This document shows positions 14,543 to 22,774 of a stretch of DNA of 64,000 bases, piece by piece. Each line of letters begins with the position of its first letter. Positions within the stretch are counted from its first letter, which is position 1. The notes under the pieces are model-generated. The model saw only the letters and a list, made by a program, of their open reading frames with translations, did not search any database and had not been told where the DNA came from. The stretch lies in contig JBGSTO010000685.1 in assembly GCA_041736465.1 (NCBI GenBank), positions 4,793-68,792 on the forward strand. Direction: 5' to 3'. This stretch comes from JAJUJL01 sp041736465 (GTDB taxonomy: Bacteria; Chloroflexota; Anaerolineae; Anaerolineales; UBA4823). The position numbers and the translations under genes were made by a program.

Positions 14543-15496
14543 TTAACCGCCGAAGAGCACGCCTCGTAGCGCCGATCTGAACAAAAGCAAAAACGCAGGT
14601 GTCATCAGCACAATACAAATTGATGGGAAAATCAGCAAAGCCATCGGAATCAGCATCTTTACCGGCGCCTTATGCGCCTCTTCCTCGGCTAGCTGCCGCC
14701 GGCGGATGCGCATCTGGTCGGATTGGATGCGCAGCACCTTTGCCATGCTAACACCCAACTGTTCACTTTGGATCACCGCGGCAACGAAGCTGGTCATCTC
14801 CGGGATTCCCATCCGGTCCGCCATATCCCTGAGCGCCTCACGCCTCAGCTTTCCAAGCTGAATTTCTCTCAGCACGCGTCCGAGTGCGATGCTTAGCTCG
14901 TTATCCCATTTCTCATTGACTTTCTGCATGGCGCCATCCAGGCCCAGGCCAGCTTCCACACAGATGGTCAGCAGATCCAGCACATCGGGCATAGCCTTAC
15001 GAATCGATTTCTGGCGGCGTTGGATGCGGCTGGTCAGCAGCAAATCTGGCAGGTAAAAGCCCAACGCCAGAAGCGCACCTGTAATCAGCAGCTTCCGGCT
15101 CCAGGCCCAATCTTTGGCTCCAACCGAAAATACAAAGATCATTAAGCCACCAAAGATGGCGGCCAGCACAAATCGGGCTGCCCAAAATGTGGTTGCATCC
15201 AGGCCGCTCGGATTACCCGCCAGTTCCAGGCGGTGGTGGGTGGACTGGATAGCATTTTGAGGGGTGAATTTTAAAGCAAGATTACCGATTTTCCGCGCTA
15301 AAGGATAAATGATCCGTTCGGTAATCGGTTGGGAAAGCTCGATCTCCTCGAGTGAGGCCGTCTCTCCGCGCATAGCAAATTCTGCCAGGCGCGACTGCAG
15401 TGGATCATCACCCTGACCCTCACGCAAACCAATTACAACTAAAACAATCGCACCAACTACCAGGGCAGCGCCGATACCAATCAACATCCAGGGCAT
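14543..15496 (-). CDS. tadC: Tad pilus inner-membrane protein TadC
   Basis: A 317-aa type II secretion F-domain protein. It has an N-terminal membrane segment, two central transmembrane segments (about residues 108-150), a cytoplasmic GspF domain (AMPDVLDLLTICVEAGLGLDGAMQKV, LRREALRDMADRM, FVAAVIQSEQLGVSMAKVLRIQSDQMRIRRRQLAEE) and a C-terminal hydrophobic segment. TadB and TadC form the platform on which pilin is assembled. It is last in the run pilin-cpaB-tadZ-tadA-tadB-tadC. The first 50-60 residues are less typical. Confidence 0.92.
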   Translation of the reverse strand: MPWMLIGIGAALVVGAIVLVVIGLREGQGDDPLQSRLAEFAMRGETASLEEIELSQPITERIIYPLARKIGNLALKFTPQNAIQSTHHRLELAGNPSGLDATTFWAARFVLAAIFGGLMIFVFSVGAKDWAWSRKLLITGALLALGFYLPDLLLTSRIQRRQKSIRKAMPDVLDLLTICVEAGLGLDGAMQKVNEKWDNELSIALGRVLREIQLGKLRREALRDMADRMGIPEMTSFVAAVIQSEQLGVSMAKVLRIQSDQMRIRRRQLAEEEAHKAPVKMLIPMALLIFPSICIVLMTPAFLLLFRSALRGVLFGG

Positions 15497-15519
15497 GTGT
15501 GCCTCCGTCTCATTCCTCG

Positions 15520-16488
15520 CTATACATCGATCGTAGCGATCTTATTCATCACAAAGTAACCGGCGACGATCATCAAACCACCGAGTATCAGCATAGGGAT
15601 ACCCACAATACGAGTGTCCTCGTTGAAAAACTGCATCATATAAGATCGATTCAGGGCAAAGAGCGCTACCAGAATCATCACCGGCATCAGTGCCAGGAAA
15701 CGCCCAGAGTACATCACCTGGGTAGTAAGCACCCGAATCTCGCCTTTGATACGCACTCTCTCGCGGATGGTGTGAGAAATGGTATCGAGGATCTCAGCCA
15801 GGTTGCCGCCTACCTCACGCTGCACGTTGACTGCCGCGATGACCAAGTCCAGATCATCGCTCGGTATCCTGCGGAACAAGTTGTCCAGCGCCTTATCCAT
15901 CGTCAGGCCAATTTGCATTTCCTGCACCACGCGCCGGAATTCATCCGAAATCGGAGGAGGCAGTTCCCTGCTCACCGCCTCCATGGCTTGCATGGTTGAA
16001 TAACCTGCCCGCAACCCATTTACCATCAAATTGAGCATATCCGCAAGCTGGTCATTAAAACGCTGCAATCGTTGAGATTGCATTCTTTTGACATAGAAGC
16101 GCGGGATCAGCATGCCCCCCAGGAACCCCAGCACGGCAAACGGGATCGATTGCCCAAAGATGTACCAGGCAACGAAGCCGACCCCGAATCCCAGGATGAT
16201 CATCACTGCCAGGTATTCACCGGTTTTCAGCTTCAGGTCGGCACGCGCCAGCTCGCGCGCGATCCCGCCTCCCCAGGTAGAGCGCTCCAGACGGACGTTT
16301 AGCCAATCCCCCACCGGAGTGGTACGTCCCCCCGCCTGGCGCGAGGCAGCTGTTTCATCCTCAACGTACCGCCCCAACCGTTCTTCGACGAGTGAGCGCT
16401 CGCTGGTTGCAGTGATGACAATCCCTACCACCAGCAGCAGCAATGCGACCCCCCCTCCAGCGATGAGTATCAGGATCAGTGGATCCAT
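15520..16488 (-). CDS. tadB: Tad pilus inner-membrane protein TadB
   Basis: The 322-aa product is paralogous to TadC: an N-terminal transmembrane helix, a hydrophobic pair around residues 92-130, the GspF domain (LADMLNLMVNGLRAGYSTMQAMEAVSRELPPPISDEF) and two C-terminal helices. The segment DLDLVIAAVNVQREVGGNLAEILDTISHTIRERVRIKGEI is characteristic. It cooperates with TadC and the TadA ATPase in extruding Flp pili. It lies 23 bp upstream of tadC and 43 bp downstream of tadA. Confidence 0.93.
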   Translation of the reverse strand: MDPLILILIAGGGVALLLLVVGIVITATSERSLVEERLGRYVEDETAASRQAGGRTTPVGDWLNVRLERSTWGGGIARELARADLKLKTGEYLAVMIILGFGVGFVAWYIFGQSIPFAVLGFLGGMLIPRFYVKRMQSQRLQRFNDQLADMLNLMVNGLRAGYSTMQAMEAVSRELPPPISDEFRRVVQEMQIGLTMDKALDNLFRRIPSDDLDLVIAAVNVQREVGGNLAEILDTISHTIRERVRIKGEIRVLTTQVMYSGRFLALMPVMILVALFALNRSYMMQFFNEDTRIVGIPMLILGGLMIVAGYFVMNKIATIDV

Positions 16489-16531
16489 CCAGTCCTCACA
16501 GTATCCATATCAACGACGGTGGTAAAAATAC

Positions 16532-17947
16532 CTAATACCGTCTGCGTTCGCCAATTCCGAAAATCGAGGCAGGCAAATGGATGCCCGATGCCTCAATCTT
16601 GTCGATAAATTTGGGGCGTAAACCGGTGGGGCGCAGCCTGCCGATTACTTTCCCGTTCTCGTACCCGCTCTGTTCGAACATGAAGACATCTGTCATGGTA
16701 ATGACATCGCCTTCCATTCCGCTGACCTCTGTAATATTGACCACCCGGCGGGAGCCATCGCGCATACGTTCCTGGTGAACAACCAGATCAATAGCAGAAG
16801 AGATCTGTTCCCGAACCGCGCGCACGGGAAGCTCCATGCCTGCCATCAACACCATGGTCTCGATACGGGAGAGCGTATCGCGAGGGCTGTTTGAGTGCGC
16901 AGTAGTCATAGACCCATCGTGACCGGTGTTCATCGCTTGCAGCATGTCCAGCGCAGCTTCATCACGAATCTCGCCCACGATGATGCGATCGGGGCGCATA
17001 CGCAGCGAGTTGATCACCAACTGGCGGATGGTTACCTCGCCGCGACCTTCGATATTGGGCGGGCGGGACTCGAGCGTCACCACATGCTCCTGGCGGAGCT
17101 GAAGCTCAGCAGCATTTTCGACGGTTACAACGCGTTCATCGTTGGGTATGAATTGAGAGAGAATATTGAGCAGAGTGGTTTTACCGGAACCGGTACCACC
17201 CGAGATGATAATATTCAACCTTGACTCTACACAGGCTTTCAGCAGCTGCAGCGACTCAGGTGTCAGGGTTCCATATTGGACAAGCTGCTCGATCGTGATT
17301 GGGTTCTTGAAGAATTTACGAATAGTGATGACCGGGCCAACCAGAGATATAGGCGGAATGACCGCATTGACACGCGAGCCATCTGGAAGACGGGCGTCCA
17401 CGTATGGACTGGACTCATCGATGCGGCGTCCTAACGGCGCCACAATTCGGTCGATAATGCGCATCACATGGTCGTCGCTCTCGAATGACAATGGCACCCT
17501 GTGGAGCTTGCCAGCGCGCTCGATATAGATATTCTTCGCGCCGTTCACCATTACTTCGGTGATGCTTTCATCTTCCAGCAGCGGCTGCAGGGGGCCAAAT
17601 CCAAGGATTTCAGCAGCAATTTGTTCATACAATCGGTGCCGCTCAGGTCGGGAAAGTACGATGTTCTCCTCCGCCAACACCTGTTCGAACAGTTCCTGGA
17701 TTGTGGTGCGTACATCACTAACACGCGTAATATCCATCCCGGGATCTAGCTCTGCCAGGAGGCGATTTTGAACACGGGATTTCAAGTCGAGGTAAGTATC
17801 CCGCTGGGCAGCCACGCCCGGCGCGGCGACCCTGCGCGCCTGGAGATTTAACAGCCGGGAATTATTTGCGCCGTTCTCTGGTGTTGGAGCACCAGAGGCG
17901 GCAGCCGGGGTTGTTTGTCCTTGTTCAATTCGCTTTAAGAGTGACAT
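16532..17947 (-). CDS. tadA: Tad pilus assembly ATPase TadA/CpaF
   Basis: The 471-aa secretion ATPase powers pilus assembly from the cytoplasmic face. The N-terminal domain carries ILGFGPLQPLLEDESITEVMVNG. The Walker A motif is IISGGTGSGKTTLLN near residue 250. The Asp box and Walker B region is MRPDRIIVGEIRDEAALDMLQAMNTGHDGSMTTAHSNSP near 318-356, with the His box in TTAHSNSPRD. Length is typical of CpaF. It is flanked by the receiver-TadZ gene and tadB in the same direction. Confidence 0.96.
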   Translation of the reverse strand: MSLLKRIEQGQTTPAAASGAPTPENGANNSRLLNLQARRVAAPGVAAQRDTYLDLKSRVQNRLLAELDPGMDITRVSDVRTTIQELFEQVLAEENIVLSRPERHRLYEQIAAEILGFGPLQPLLEDESITEVMVNGAKNIYIERAGKLHRVPLSFESDDHVMRIIDRIVAPLGRRIDESSPYVDARLPDGSRVNAVIPPISLVGPVITIRKFFKNPITIEQLVQYGTLTPESLQLLKACVESRLNIIISGGTGSGKTTLLNILSQFIPNDERVVTVENAAELQLRQEHVVTLESRPPNIEGRGEVTIRQLVINSLRMRPDRIIVGEIRDEAALDMLQAMNTGHDGSMTTAHSNSPRDTLSRIETMVLMAGMELPVRAVREQISSAIDLVVHQERMRDGSRRVVNITEVSGMEGDVITMTDVFMFEQSGYENGKVIGRLRPTGLRPKFIDKIEASGIHLPASIFGIGERRRY

Positions 17948-17995
17948 CGCACACCATACCTTCTTCGTGCATCAATTGCAGTGCAGGTATTTGAA

Positions 17996-19225
17996 CTAAC
18001 GCGCCTGCTGAACCTCTTCTGCCATTAATTCGGCCCCGCGCTGGCGAACAAGCTCAGCCAGTGACAAGACCGCTCGAGAGACGGGTTTCGATTTATCGCT
18101 GATGATAAACGGCATTCCTCGATTGATCGAGGGAATGACCACGCGGTCATCGTATGGAATGACAACCGCAACTTCATGTTTGAAGCTTTCGCTGACTTTT
18201 TCAGGTGTTATTCCAATTCGCCGGTCGAAACGATTCATCGTGAAGAGAATTCGGCGCGGGCTAACTTTAAGATCGCGCACCAGATTCATAAACAACCTGG
18301 CATTCTTGATGGCTGGAATGTCCTGTGTCACCAGAAGAACCACCATATCGCTGCCTTCGATCGCCGCCAGGGTGGTATCGGTGAGGTAAGTGGACGTATC
18401 CACGATCACATACGTAAACATACGCCGCAGAAAGTTGACAACCTTTATGAACTGCTCCCCGGAAACTTGCTCCGCATATTCTGGTCTCGGCGGGGAGGCC
18501 AAAATTTTCAAACCGGTTCCGGGATGTGTGATCGCCACCTCATTCACGACATCGTAGTCCAGTTCGTCTGCACGCTGCGTCAAATCAGCCAGGCTGTTTT
18601 TACCTTGCATATTCAATACAACGGCCACATCCCCAAACTGCAGGTCCCCATCAACCAAAATGGTGGGTGTTTCCTCATTATGCAGCGCCATCGCCAGGTT
18701 TACCGCCACAGTGGTTGTTCCGGCACCTCCCTTTGGGCTGTAAACAGTGATCATTCGCCCCTGCGTTGCTCGGGCGCCAGATGATGATAATGAGCCTGTT
18801 CCGGGTGGCCCACCTGCCGAGGAAGCCTTGGAGCGTTCCTCATTTGCCATCTTTCCAGCTCGCCGGATGGCAGCAGTCAGTTCATCTACCGCTGGAGGTT
18901 TGGTCAGAAAATCGCGCGCGCCTGCCAGCATTGCCCGGCGCATATAATTGGGGTCGCTCTGCACAGACAGAATCACGATCTGGGTGAACGGCACTGTGCG
19001 GCGGATCGCTTCTGTCGCCGCAATGCCATCCATGTCTGGCATATTGATATCCATCAATACGACGTCTGGGCGCGTCTGCTTTGAAACGTCGATCCCCTCA
19101 CGACCGTTGCCAGCGACGCCAACCACTTCGATCTCAGGCTCAAATTGCAGAAGACGCCGGATATTCTCACGGGTCTCCTGCACATCATCAACGATGATTA
19201 CACGAATTTTATTGCCAGCTGCCAT
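17996..19225 (-). CDS. tadZ: Receiver-domain/ParA-like ATPase fusion (TadZ/CpaE)
   Basis: The first 125 of 409 residues are a response-regulator receiver with acidic pocket VDD, phosphoacceptor Asp59 in LMDINMPDMDG, and ILSVQSD. A Ser/Gly/Ala linker (130-150) leads to a MinD/ParA-type ATPase with deviant Walker A (YSPKGGAGTTTVAVNLA) and LVDGDLQFGDVAVVL. TadZ/CpaE proteins place the Tad machine at a pole or focus. Unlike some CpaE relatives, whose receiver is degenerate, this one keeps the phosphorylation residues. The orphan receiver could be a target of the nearby kinase at 20895-21956 (speculative). Confidence 0.92.
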   Translation of the reverse strand: MAAGNKIRVIIVDDVQETRENIRRLLQFEPEIEVVGVAGNGREGIDVSKQTRPDVVLMDINMPDMDGIAATEAIRRTVPFTQIVILSVQSDPNYMRRAMLAGARDFLTKPPAVDELTAAIRRAGKMANEERSKASSAGGPPGTGSLSSSGARATQGRMITVYSPKGGAGTTTVAVNLAMALHNEETPTILVDGDLQFGDVAVVLNMQGKNSLADLTQRADELDYDVVNEVAITHPGTGLKILASPPRPEYAEQVSGEQFIKVVNFLRRMFTYVIVDTSTYLTDTTLAAIEGSDMVVLLVTQDIPAIKNARLFMNLVRDLKVSPRRILFTMNRFDRRIGITPEKVSESFKHEVAVVIPYDDRVVIPSINRGMPFIISDKSKPVSRAVLSLAELVRQRGAELMAEEVQQAR

Positions 19226-19277
19226 CCATGCACTCCGAAGCGCTCTCCGGGATCCTTTGCCAGTGATTGTACTCTAT

Positions 19278-20402
19278 TTATTGTTGTGGAGCCGGCTGCA
19301 CGTCATTTTGCAGGGTCGGTGCGCGCACTGCATCCACGCGTGGCTCCATGCCATACGGCAGCTTGGCAGGCAGCGGGAAGCTGTAGGTTTCCATCAAGAA
19401 CTGGAGGGTCATCGCCTGGGTTTGCACCCGAGTGTCATCTTCAGCCGCACGCAGCGCAAGGGAGATATACGCGGAGCGTTCGGGCACCAGCATCAGCAAA
19501 TACTGCAGTGCGATCGCGTCCTGTGGTGAGACAACCAGTGTGATCACGTCCGGTGGAGGGGGCGGTGTTGCTGCAGCTTGTTCCTGATCTGGATTTGCTT
19601 CTTGCTGCTCCTGCTGTTGTGCTTGCAAGGCAAGTTCCTGTTCTGTTGAGAAATTACCAACCTGCAGCACCATAACATCTTGCAGCAAATTCTGCGTCAC
19701 CATGCGCGGGCGCTGGCGTTCGGATGGCAGCGCGTACAAAGTCTGCCCCAGCCCAGGGACGACTTCAGCCTTACCGATCTGTGCGCCGCCCTCACCACCC
19801 GTCACCTGAGCGGTCAGATAGTTTGGCCCTGTTTCCCCAGATACACCCGGAGCAATAATGGTTCCTGCCTGGTTAGGCTGTAAACTTTGAAAGTCGGTAT
19901 CCAGGTCTGCCAACAACAAGGTAACCATAACATTGACATGGTCACCTGGTTGCGGGGCATAGGCCACCGATGAAAGCCGGCTGATCGGTAACGAGACGGC
20001 CACCATGCCGCGCGGGATGGATAATGCCGCTACGGAGCCGGCGCCAGATAATTCTTCGGCAGTCTCAGCCAGCATCCCAGAGGTGATCGGCACGCCCTGC
20101 TCCAGGTCGAACTTTGCCATCCGGCCTTCCACCTCGCTGATATTGGTGAACATCCCTTGGATGAACAGGTTTCTCTGGATCGGCACCAGGCTGAGCATAT
20201 CCCCACGCAGCACGGTACCCCGGCGGATTGGTTGGGCTACAACGATGACATTTACCACATCCACAACGGGTGTCGCCTGGGCTGTCTGCTGCTGCTGAGC
20301 CTGCTGTGCTGGCAGAAGCACGCGGTAGTAAACCACACCAACAGCCGCAAGTCCGAGAATCAGTATCAATGCCAGGTAAATGAAGATCCTTCCTCGACGC
20401 AT
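19278..20402 (-). CDS. cpaB: Flp pilus assembly protein CpaB (SAF domain)
   Basis: A 374-aa protein with an N-terminal membrane anchor (residues 5-27) followed by a SAF domain: VVVAQPIRRGTVLRGDMLSLVPI, GRMAKFDLEQGVPITSGML and GMVAVSLPISRLSSVAYAPQPGDHVNVMVTL. The C-terminal RcpC/CpaB region contains a Gln/Glu-rich stretch near 280-305. In diderm bacteria CpaB works with the CpaC secretin. No secretin is found here, consistent with a single-membrane Chloroflexota cell. It follows the pilin gene after a terminator hairpin and is probably read by partial read-through or from its own promoter. Confidence 0.9.
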   Translation of the reverse strand: MRRGRIFIYLALILILGLAAVGVVYYRVLLPAQQAQQQQTAQATPVVDVVNVIVVAQPIRRGTVLRGDMLSLVPIQRNLFIQGMFTNISEVEGRMAKFDLEQGVPITSGMLAETAEELSGAGSVAALSIPRGMVAVSLPISRLSSVAYAPQPGDHVNVMVTLLLADLDTDFQSLQPNQAGTIIAPGVSGETGPNYLTAQVTGGEGGAQIGKAEVVPGLGQTLYALPSERQRPRMVTQNLLQDVMVLQVGNFSTEQELALQAQQQEQQEANPDQEQAAATPPPPPDVITLVVSPQDAIALQYLLMLVPERSAYISLALRAAEDDTRVQTQAMTLQFLMETYSFPLPAKLPYGMEPRVDAVRAPTLQNDVQPAPQQ

Positions 20403-20553
20403 TTCCGCCTCCTAATCCGGCTTTTATTCCGGGTTAATATTCCAATTATCGTTATCATAAGCGTTATTACACAAAAGTCAAGCCAAAAATAGGATAAAAG
20501 TACCATCCCCTTCAAAACTGTTAGCAGAATTTTTGATCACAGCAATAAATAGT

Positions 20554-20586
20554 AAAAAACGAAGAGCCCCGCTTTGGCGGGGCCCT
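20554..20586 (-). terminator. Rho-independent terminator between the pilin gene and cpaB
   Basis: A 10-bp GC-rich stem (one G-U pair) with a 4-nt loop spans 20586-20563 and is followed on the minus strand by TTCGTTTTTT. It lies about 45 bp after the pilin stop and should make the pilin mRNA more abundant than the assembly genes. Confidence 0.85.
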
Positions 20587-20631
20587 CTCCACTCGAACAA
20601 ATAGGGTTTGATTGAGAGATCTACACCAACA

Positions 20632-20778
20632 TCAGATGTTATTCATGATGTTGCTGAAGACGTTACCGATTGCCGGTCCGAGCAGGGCGAGAATAACGAT
20701 GACAACGATCGCTACCAGAACAAGAATTAACGCGTACTCCACCAGGCCCTGACCTTTTTCCTTCGGTGCGAACAACAT
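20632..20778 (-). CDS. flp: Flp-type pilin, 48 aa
   Basis: A short gene starting ATG at 20778 with AGGAGG eight bases upstream. The product begins MLFAPKEKGQGLVEYALILV, continues as a hydrophobic helix and ends GNVFSNIMNNI. The Gly9/Gln10 junction with Glu at +5 and Tyr at +6 matches the cleavage site and the G-x4-E-Y signature of Flp/Fap pilins, giving a mature pilin of about 39 residues. It is the only pilin in the window and the natural substrate of the TadA/B/C machine. A prepilin peptidase (TadV/CpaA) is not in the window. Confidence 0.93.
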   Translation of the reverse strand: MLFAPKEKGQGLVEYALILVLVAIVVIVILALLGPAIGNVFSNIMNNI

Positions 20779-20837
20779 TGGATTTACCTCCTTTCTTTCT
20801 TGATTATAATTTGATTACGTTTTCTAACGCTGAGTAC

Positions 20838-20866
20838 ATTATAAAATATCTAAGAAAATTTTGCAA
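20838..20866 (-). promoter_or_regulatory. Promoter of the Flp pilin gene
   Basis: On the minus strand TTGCAA (20866-20861) and TATAAT (20843-20838) are exactly 17 bp apart in AT-rich DNA. The leader would be about 55 nt with a strong AGGAGG ribosome-binding site. Confidence 0.75.
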
Positions 20867-20894
20867 TAGGGAATTTATGAAATTTGCCTTGCAA

Positions 20895-21956
20895 TTATGT
20901 AAAGGCAGGCGCTGTCGCTGGCAGCTGGAAGGTGATGCGCGAGCCCTGACCAATCACGCTATCGACTTCCATGTACCCGCCAAGCATCTCGGCGCGTTCT
21001 CGAATTAACTTGATACCCATATTGCCGCGTTCATCCACCAGGCTCACATCAAATCCTTTGCCATTGTCATCCACGATCACCTTGACGTGCGTATCGCTCA
21101 TATCGATCTGTACCTTGATCATCGATGACTGGCTGTGACGCACTGCATTATTGAGCAGTTCCTGGATCGCCCTGAAAATCATTACCTCAATATAGGATTC
21201 CAGGCGCCGTTCGATCCCCGTGCTGGCCAGGCGAGTATCAACCTTTGTCTGGTCTTTGAAAGCCTCAATATACCGCTTCAAGGTGGGAAGCAAGCCCAGG
21301 TCGTCCAGCATCATGGGGCGCAGCTCAAAGATAAAATCGCGCACCTTGGTGAAGGTGCTGGTGGCGGAGCTTTTTAGGTTCGAAAGTTCTTCACGCGCCT
21401 TGGTTTGATCCAGGTCGAAGAGGCGCATCGCAATCTCGGTCTGCAGAATAAAATTCGAAAGCGCCTGCGCAGGTCCGTCGTGCATCTGGCGCGAAAGACG
21501 CTGGCGCTCCGCTTCTTGAGCCTGGACCATCATCTCTACAGTTTCCACGGTGGAAGAAGAAACCCGTGGGCGTGAATCTCCGCTTACCCCACCCGAAAAC
21601 ATGCCCAGGACACGTTCAAGAATGGCGGTATAGCGTCCAAGGTGATTTTGATCGCTTTGCAGCTTCTCAAGCTGTCCGCGCATCACAAACAATCGCTGCT
21701 GGGCATCCAGCGCCGAGTCATAAGCCATGCGAATATCAGCTCGCGGCATGCTGTCAAACTGGCTCTGCACCTGCTGCAAATGAGCGCTTATGGAAGCGTT
21801 GCGCTGCGCCAGCTTGCCTACCTCGAGCTGGCTTTGCTCGAGCATCAGGCCGATTTCTTTAAGCTCTTTACGCGATTGCTCCAATTCTTGCTCAATATTA
21901 CTGCTAAGCGTATCCCAGGGGTTTACTTCGGCAAGTGTATTGGAATTTGTCGGCAT
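20895..21956 (-). CDS. Sensor histidine kinase, NarL/DegS type (HisKA_3)
   Basis: The 353-aa product (ATG 21956, just after the regulator stop) has no transmembrane segment. Residues 15-90 form a predicted coiled coil (EQELEQSRKELKEIGLMLEQSQLEVGKLAQRN). The dimerisation/phosphoacceptor helix is RLSRQMHDGPAQALSNFIL, with His in MHDGPAQ. The ATPase domain shows NAVRHSQ, VDDNGKGFD and GNMGIKLIRERAEMLGG. The layout resembles cytoplasmic DegS. It is directly downstream of its partner response regulator and next to the Tad pilus genes, so it may control pilus or surface-glycan expression (inference). Confidence 0.92.
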   Translation of the reverse strand: MPTNSNTLAEVNPWDTLSSNIEQELEQSRKELKEIGLMLEQSQLEVGKLAQRNASISAHLQQVQSQFDSMPRADIRMAYDSALDAQQRLFVMRGQLEKLQSDQNHLGRYTAILERVLGMFSGGVSGDSRPRVSSSTVETVEMMVQAQEAERQRLSRQMHDGPAQALSNFILQTEIAMRLFDLDQTKAREELSNLKSSATSTFTKVRDFIFELRPMMLDDLGLLPTLKRYIEAFKDQTKVDTRLASTGIERRLESYIEVMIFRAIQELLNNAVRHSQSSMIKVQIDMSDTHVKVIVDDNGKGFDVSLVDERGNMGIKLIRERAEMLGGYMEVDSVIGQGSRITFQLPATAPAFT

Positions 21957-21963
21957 ACTTAAA

Positions 21964-22665
21964 TCACTCCTCGATTGGGGATTCACCATCATACAGCCGC
22001 ACCCAGCCGCGCTTTAAGGCGTAGATTGTCGCCTGAGTACGATCTTCAACCCCTAACTTGCGCAGCACTGCAGTAACATGATTTTTTACGGTTTGATGAC
22101 TGATGCCCAAATTGTTGGCGATTTCTTTATTACTCAGCCCGCGTGTCACGCATGCCAGGACTTCCATCTCTCGATTGGAAAGCGGTTGGTATGGCTCTCC
22201 AGGGTCGCTGTATGCTCTGCCGGCGCCTTCGGTGTGGGCGGATAACCAGCGATCCAGACCGGTGACATCCAACACCTGATCACCCACCACATAGCGCCCA
22301 GACGCTACCGCCCGAATGACTTTGACCAGTTCCTCTGGTTGGATATCCTTTGTACAGTACGCTGCGCCCCCCACTCGTATAGAATGGATTTTTTGCTGTG
22401 CATCATCGTATGCCGTCAACAGCACGATACGCGTTGGCAGGCGCTCAGAAACCACCTGGCGCGTTACCTGCTGTCCGTTGAGGCCGGGCAGGTTAACATC
22501 CACTATAGCAACTAACGGCAAAGTCTCACGGATAAGGATAAGGCCAGTCTCGCCATCGATTGCCTGGCCCACCACCTTCAAATCCGGCTCAAGCGATAGT
22601 ACATCAGCAACCCCCTGCCTGAATAACGGATGATCATCTATGATTACAATTGAGATCTCTCTCAT
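21964..22665 (-). CDS. LuxR/NarL-family response regulator
   Basis: The 233-aa regulator has a receiver domain with acidic residues IIDDH, phosphoacceptor Asp56 (IVDVNLPGLNG) and the LLTAYDD switch region. The C-terminal GerE-type helix-turn-helix is LSNREMEVLACVTRGLSNKEIANNLGISHQTVKNHVTAVLRKLGVEDRTQA. It is the first gene of a two-gene unit with the DegS-like kinase. Its targets are unknown; the adjacent Tad and glycan genes are candidates by position only. Confidence 0.94.
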   Translation of the reverse strand: MREISIVIIDDHPLFRQGVADVLSLEPDLKVVGQAIDGETGLILIRETLPLVAIVDVNLPGLNGQQVTRQVVSERLPTRIVLLTAYDDAQQKIHSIRVGGAAYCTKDIQPEELVKVIRAVASGRYVVGDQVLDVTGLDRWLSAHTEGAGRAYSDPGEPYQPLSNREMEVLACVTRGLSNKEIANNLGISHQTVKNHVTAVLRKLGVEDRTQATIYALKRGWVRLYDGESPIEE

Positions 22666-22774
22666 GTTCTACCTTACTTCCCAGGTGACCCAACTTCGGT
22701 GAGTATAGCATAATCAACCCCATCGGACAACTTACAGATTTGCCACCCGAAGGGTCGGAAATCTACACCGGGTT

